DNA of 64,000 nucleotides from Eunapius fragilis (lineage: Eukaryota; Porifera; Demospongiae; Spongillida; Spongillidae), in assembly GCA_963681505.1 (NCBI GenBank), contig OY811972.1, positions 13,352,898 to 13,416,897 of the forward strand, written 5' to 3'. Every line of letters begins with the position of its first letter. The stretch's first letter is position 1. The notes under the pieces are model-generated. The model ran no database searches, was not told the DNA's origin, and saw nothing but the letters and a program-made list of their open reading frames with translations. A program made the translations under genes and the position numbers. Positions 59,685-64,000 of the stretch are shown here, one piece after another.

Positions 59685-61420
59685 TCAAAGGACCACAGAG
59701 ACAACTGACATGGTCATGACCACCAGAGAAGACGTGCAGGGTGAACTCAAGAAGGTAGAAGAAATACATCCCGGCGATGATGACCACACACTTGATGATG
59801 GAAGGGTTGTCTTCAGAGGGGCTAGAGTTAAGCCTGAACACCTGCACGACAGGAAGTGTACACATCCTGCATGACCATTTAAAACTAATAACCCACACAC
59901 CTAATGTACAGCATACCAACAGAGCCATATGTACAAGCTACATGTATAGGGAGAGGTAGAGGTTGGCCTGTATAAGCATGTAGGCATGTACAGCTCTTCC
60001 CATGTGACACACACAGTACTGAGTAGGCAGAGCTCTTCCCATGTGACACACACAGTAGGCAGAGCTCTTCCCATGTGACACACACAGTAGGCAGAGCTCT
60101 TCCCATGTGACACACACACAGTAAGCAGAGCTCTTCCCATGTGACACACACACAGTAGGCAGAGCTCTTCCCATGTGACACACACAGTAGGCAGAGCTCT
60201 TCCCATGTGACACACATAGTAGGCAGAGCTCTTCCCATGTGACACACACACAGTAGGCAGAGCTCTTCCCATGTGACACACACAGTAGGCAGAGCTCTTC
60301 CCATGTGACACACACAATAGGCAGAGCTCTTCCCATGTGACACACACACAGTAGGCAGAGCTCTTCCCATGTGACACACACACAGTAGGCAGAGCTCTTC
60401 CCATGTGACACACACACAGTAGGCAGAGCTCTTCCCATGTGACACACATAGTAGGCAGAGCTCTTCCCATGTGACACACACACAGTAGGCAGAGCTCTTC
60501 CCATGTGACACACACAATAGGCAGAGCTCTTCCCATGTGACACACACACAGTAGGCAGAGCTCTTCCCATGTGACACACACAGTAGGCAGAGCTCTTCCC
60601 ATGTGACACACACAATAGGCAGAGCTCTTCCCATGTGACACACACACAGTAGGCAGAGCTCTTCCCATGTGACACACACAGTAGGCAGAGCTCTTCCCAT
60701 GTGACACACACAATAGGCAGAGCTCTTCCCATGTGACACACACACAGTAGGCAGAGCTCTTCCCATGTGACACACACAATAGGCAGAGCTCTTCCCATGT
60801 GACACACACACAGTAGGCAGAGCTCTTCCCATGTGACACACACAGTAGGCAGAGCTCTTCCCATGTGACACACACAGTAAGCAGAGCTCTTCCCATGTGA
60901 CACACACAGTAGGCAGAGCTCTTCCCATGTGACACAATTTACTGCATTGCTAAAAATGACGGCAGACCAGAGCACAATTATATGTACTGTACATGTATGT
61001 ATGCAACCAAAGAACCTTTTTAAAATGTCATTTTTAGTTTTGACAGATATTTTCCCCATTCATTATACATGTACTTGTACACTACGGTACATGAGTGGTA
61101 CAGCATGCTACAATGCCCCATGGATATCTCCTGCAACTGCCATATTGCACACCCACTGTATCCATGTACACATGCACACCCACTGTATCTACATGTATGT
61201 ACATATGCACACACACACATGCACATGTACACATGCACACACATGTACATGTTCACATGCATTATATACAAATACGTGTCGACATACATGTACAGCACAA
61301 TCTAACACGCAAGTAGACACACTCATGCACACACAGACATACATGTACACCCACATGTACACACGTGTACACACACATGTACACACACATGTACACACAC
61401 ATGTACATCTACATGTACAT

Positions 61421-61468
<48 letters not shown>

Positions 61469-61648
61469 CCATCATCAAGAAGAATATACTGTAGCAGAAG
61501 ATGGCGGACGCCCCTGAGGCCATGACGCACATCCGCATGCCCTTGTACACCTCGCCATGCTTGCAGCTCCTCAGACAGGGCAGGGCAACCAGCGACAGCA
61601 GTGAGGTCGCCATCATGAAGACCACCATGAAGGAGCCATAGGTATACA
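57719..61648 (-). CDS. divergent ZIP/SLC39 metal transporter, partial
   Basis: Membrane metal importer family. Exons are 61648-61467, 59841 to about 59690, about 59330-58918, 58803-58613 and 57883-57719 (TAA). Exon order follows the ZIP fold. [19 protein letters not shown] is TM1 and [19 protein letters not shown]2. [20 protein letters not shown] with GGHDH is TM3 and the loop start. An ~80-residue Pro/charged loop follows, then [15 protein letters not shown] (TM4), [19 protein letters not shown] (TM5), TM6, [20 protein letters not shown] (TM7), and a last helix with [11 protein letters not shown]. In typical ZIPs TM4 is HNxxDG and TM5 HExPHE. Here they are RNFVDG and YEIPLE: Asn, Asp and both Glu stay, the three His are replaced. 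The 58918 donor (TTTG-GTTGGT) is unusual but restores the family sequence EFGNF. The upstream exon(s), including the start codon, were not found. The frame is intact, so it is probably a working gene with altered chemistry. Confidence 0.82.
58338..58382. repeat. CA microsatellite in ZIP intron
   Basis: (CA)n with one CCCACA interruption, in the last intron. Confidence 0.95.
59524..59682. repeat. long CA microsatellite in ZIP intron
   Basis: About 160 bp of (CA)n with AAACAC and CCCACA variants, immediately 3' (on the - strand) of the TM3 exon. Confidence 0.97.
59998..60936. repeat. ~32-34-bp minisatellite, ~28 copies, ZIP intron
   Basis: Unit GTAGGCAGAGCTCTTCCCAT followed by GTGACACACACA, with 2-bp length changes in the CA part and rare AATAGG/AGTAAG variants. 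It is open in all three - frames purely from its sequence, and it lies between two ZIP exons. Confidence 0.97.
61424..61466. repeat. CA run abutting ZIP exon donor
   Basis: (CA)n on +, which is (GT)n on the coding strand. The donor GAG-GTGTGTGT is the first GT of the run. Confidence 0.95.
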
Positions 61649-61654
61649 CTGTGT

Positions 61655-61690
<36 letters not shown>

Positions 61691-61704
61691 ACGTATGTTT
61701 GTGG

Positions 61705-61740
<36 letters not shown>

Positions 61741-61800
61741 ACGTATGTTTGTGGATGTGTGTGTGTGTGTGTGTGTGTGCACGTATGTTTGTGGATGTGT
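61649..61800. repeat. GT runs abutting ZIP exon acceptor
   Basis: Three GT runs joined by GCACGTATGTTTGTGGAT. On the coding strand they are CA runs ending in the acceptor CACACACAG of the exon at 61648. Confidence 0.95.
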
Positions 61801-61852
61801 GCACATGTGCGTGCATGTTTTACGTGTGTACATGTACGTACGCATGTGTGCG

Positions 61853-62240
61853 CGTGTATGTGGGGATGTGTGTGCATTAGGGCATGTGTATGTGGGGATG
61901 TGTGTGCATTAGGGCATGTGTATGTGGGGATGTGTGTGCATTAAGGCATGTGTATGTGGGGATGTGTGTGCATTAAGGTACGTGTATGTGGGGATGTGTG
62001 TGCATTAAGGCATGTGTATGTGGGGATGTGTGTGCATTAAGGCATGTGTATGTGGGGATGTGTGTGCATTAAGGTATGTGTATGTGGGGATGTGTGTACA
62101 TTAAGGCATGTGTATGTGGGGATGTGTGTGCATTAAGGTATGTGTATGTGGGGATGTGTGTGAATTAGGGCATGTGTATGTGGGGATGTGTGTGCATTAA
62201 GGTATGTGTATGTGGGGATGTGTGTGAATTAGGGCATGTG
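61853..62240. repeat. ~32-bp minisatellite, ~12 copies
   Basis: Unit GTGTATGTGGGGATGTGTGT followed by GCATTAAGGCAT, with AGGGCAT/AAGGTAT variants. It lies upstream of the first recognised ZIP exon, presumably in an intron. Confidence 0.95.
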
Positions 62241-64000
62241 TGAGAGAGTACCTTTACATGTAGATGCACACTTAGCACGTATGCCGTAACCTAATCTAAA
62301 ACGTTCCCTACTGAACACATAAATGTACGCTGCTCACGTACATGTACATCCATAAATTCAGAACACACATGTGCAGTTCTCCATTAAAACCGTACCAGAC
62401 GCACTTTCATTTGGATGAATACGCACATACACAGGAACAAGGCAAATGCATTTCTTTGCTTACAGCATAAAAGGATACAATTAACAGTTATGTACAGCTG
62501 CTAATTGTGTCTAGCTCTGATCTCACTACTACACTCCCACACTTTTTCTTGCGCTTTGTCCTGCTCAGCCATGCAGTAATTGTGTGGGCAGGGATGGGAC
62601 GGGGGGGGGGTGGCGGTGGTTGCCTAAAGCATCCAAAAGTTGAACTGCCCACACACAACTCATGTACATGTATTCCCACGACACAGTTAATTCCCATTTC
62701 ACAGATTATATGCCCCCCCCCCCCCCCCCCACCCCCCCCCCCAAACCCCCGTTCTGATTGCAGAGAAGCGTTCGGAAGTGACTCTTCAACCCCTTCCCTT
62801 GTGCCATACATGTACATGTATGTGTAAGCATTGATGCCTGGTTACATGTGCATGTAATGTTTATAATCTATACGCCAGCTATACTGCTGCTACAGCAATG
62901 GCTCAAACATGGAGAAAATTCAAAGGCACCACCGAAAGCGGAAACCCTGGTACGTGCAGTTGAGTATAAAACTTTTCCCCATGTTTGGAATAAGTTTGTA
63001 TCAATAATGGTAAGTGATTATATCCATGCAGTTTTGTTTTCACACTAGTTTGCCAACAAGACTTTGAAACTAACATGTCGCTGACTTCTTTGGTTTCTAT
63101 TTTAGGGAATTTATATTTATATCCCTCATTCAGAAAAATGCTTATTTCTCCCCCTTTTGAAAACACTTCAGGCTGAACGTTGGCACATAACTACCAAAAA
63201 ACGGTTTCTTGTGAGAACCAAATGAAGGGTTCACTAATACCCAGGCTACCACCAAAAGCTAGCAGAGGTGTACTTGAAACCTTGGGAATACTCCAAGGGG
63301 AAAGTCCAATGTGGCAAGTTTGACAGAGCGAGCTACAACAAGTACCAATTGGAAGGAATGCATCTGCTGATTTCTCATAAAGAGTAATTAATAATGTAAC
63401 GTTATTCATCCAGAAATGGGTTACTTTTTAAGATCGAACGTTCGAGATAAACACTTTAGCGGTATAGTAAATGAAAGCTTTCATTAAAAACGAGTGTTTC
63501 AAATACATGTACCTGTCTTCTACGTATGTTTAAAATGTGGTACATGTACATGTAGCTTAAAACACTACGCAATGCAAGACAAACAGCTAGAATGCATTTC
63601 CCCCTAAGGTGACATCAGTCCTCGAACTGTTTCCCCGGCCACATGAAGCGGTTACATGCAGTACATGCAGGGTAGCTACTGTATATGCCAATGTTCAGCC
63701 GCATCTTTACAAAAGGGGGAGAATTAATTTTCTAAACGAGGGATACAAATTCCCCCAAACTTAGAAGTCTGACAAGTTTCAATTTCAAAGTCTTGTTGAT
63801 AACTAGTCTGCCAAAAAAAAAACTAGAATATCTTTATCTCGTACCATCATTGATAAAACTAATCCCAAACTCTGAAGAGCAGGGAAAGTGGTATCCTCTA
63901 CCACGGTTTCCACTTTAGAGAAAGTAAATCACATACATGTACATGTATAAAGTGCACTTGTGGTTAATAACTTGGTCCTGCAACATTTTTTACATGTATA
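62241..64000. other. upstream of recognised ZIP exons, no exon identified
   Basis: Should hold 5' exons or promoter of the ZIP gene if they are within the window, but no frame matches the family N-terminus. Contains a C-homopolymer block at 62707-62745 and many TACATGTA repeats. Confidence 0.45.

Noticed and set aside
59392-59874. His/Thr-repeat frames such as THTHTHTH (also at 23761, 61323, 61651)
   Set aside because: Composition artefacts of CA/GT microsatellites.
59885-61059. Long - strand frames of [18 protein letters not shown] repeats
   Set aside because: All three frames are open because the minisatellite lacks stops; it lies inside a ZIP intron.

Overview
This is animal DNA. The window holds multi-exon genes with GT/AG introns, a calcium-binding-EGF exon, SLC30 and SLC39 zinc-transporter genes, and intronless seven-helix receptors with the ICWI/WCWI loop of the cAMP-receptor/GPR157-like group. 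It is AT-rich and crowded with short DNA transposons, ACATGTACATGTAT-type simple sequence and minisatellites. A marine, probably early-branching invertebrate fits best, with a sponge as my first guess. The species is not proven by the sequence.
Layout. 1-11 kb: two single-exon 7TM receptors (1621-2547 and 9640-10722, both +). Between them lie PiggyBac-like debris inside a large inverted repeat, a lone EGF exon, a HECT-domain pseudogene and a decayed hAT element. 11-15.4 kb: an ISL2EU-like DNA transposon, with a YqaJ-type nuclease remnant on + and a THAP/HTH/DDE_Tnp_4 transposase remnant on -. 15.6-17.6 kb: the first long member of a family of elements that end in a ~285-bp hairpin. 18.1-20.1 kb (-): a secreted protein with 18 tandem Cys-rich 29-residue repeats (VWC-like). 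20.7-28.7 kb: mobile debris, CA repeats and an inverted repeat. 28.9-29.4 kb (+): a small proline-rich gene with a TATA box.
30.1-56.5 kb is a tandem direct segmental duplication (unit 1 30110-47850, unit 2 47851-56474). Each unit carries a seven-exon ZnT/SLC30A2-3-4-8-type gene on the - strand plus a small + strand coding exon. Unit 1 is twice as long because several elements inserted into it. Unit 2 has its own two MITE insertions. Comparing the units gives the insertion boundaries and target duplications directly.
57.7-61.6 kb (-): a divergent ZIP/SLC39 transporter whose metal-site histidines are replaced while its carboxylates stay. Its introns are filled with CA/GT runs and a ~33-bp minisatellite. 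The ZnT pair and the ZIP gene face the same way and would act on opposite directions of zinc flow, but shared function is inference. The most notable items are the hairpin-ended element family, the His-less ZIP, the Cys-rich repeat protein, and the duplicated ZnT locus with its hidden conserved exon.
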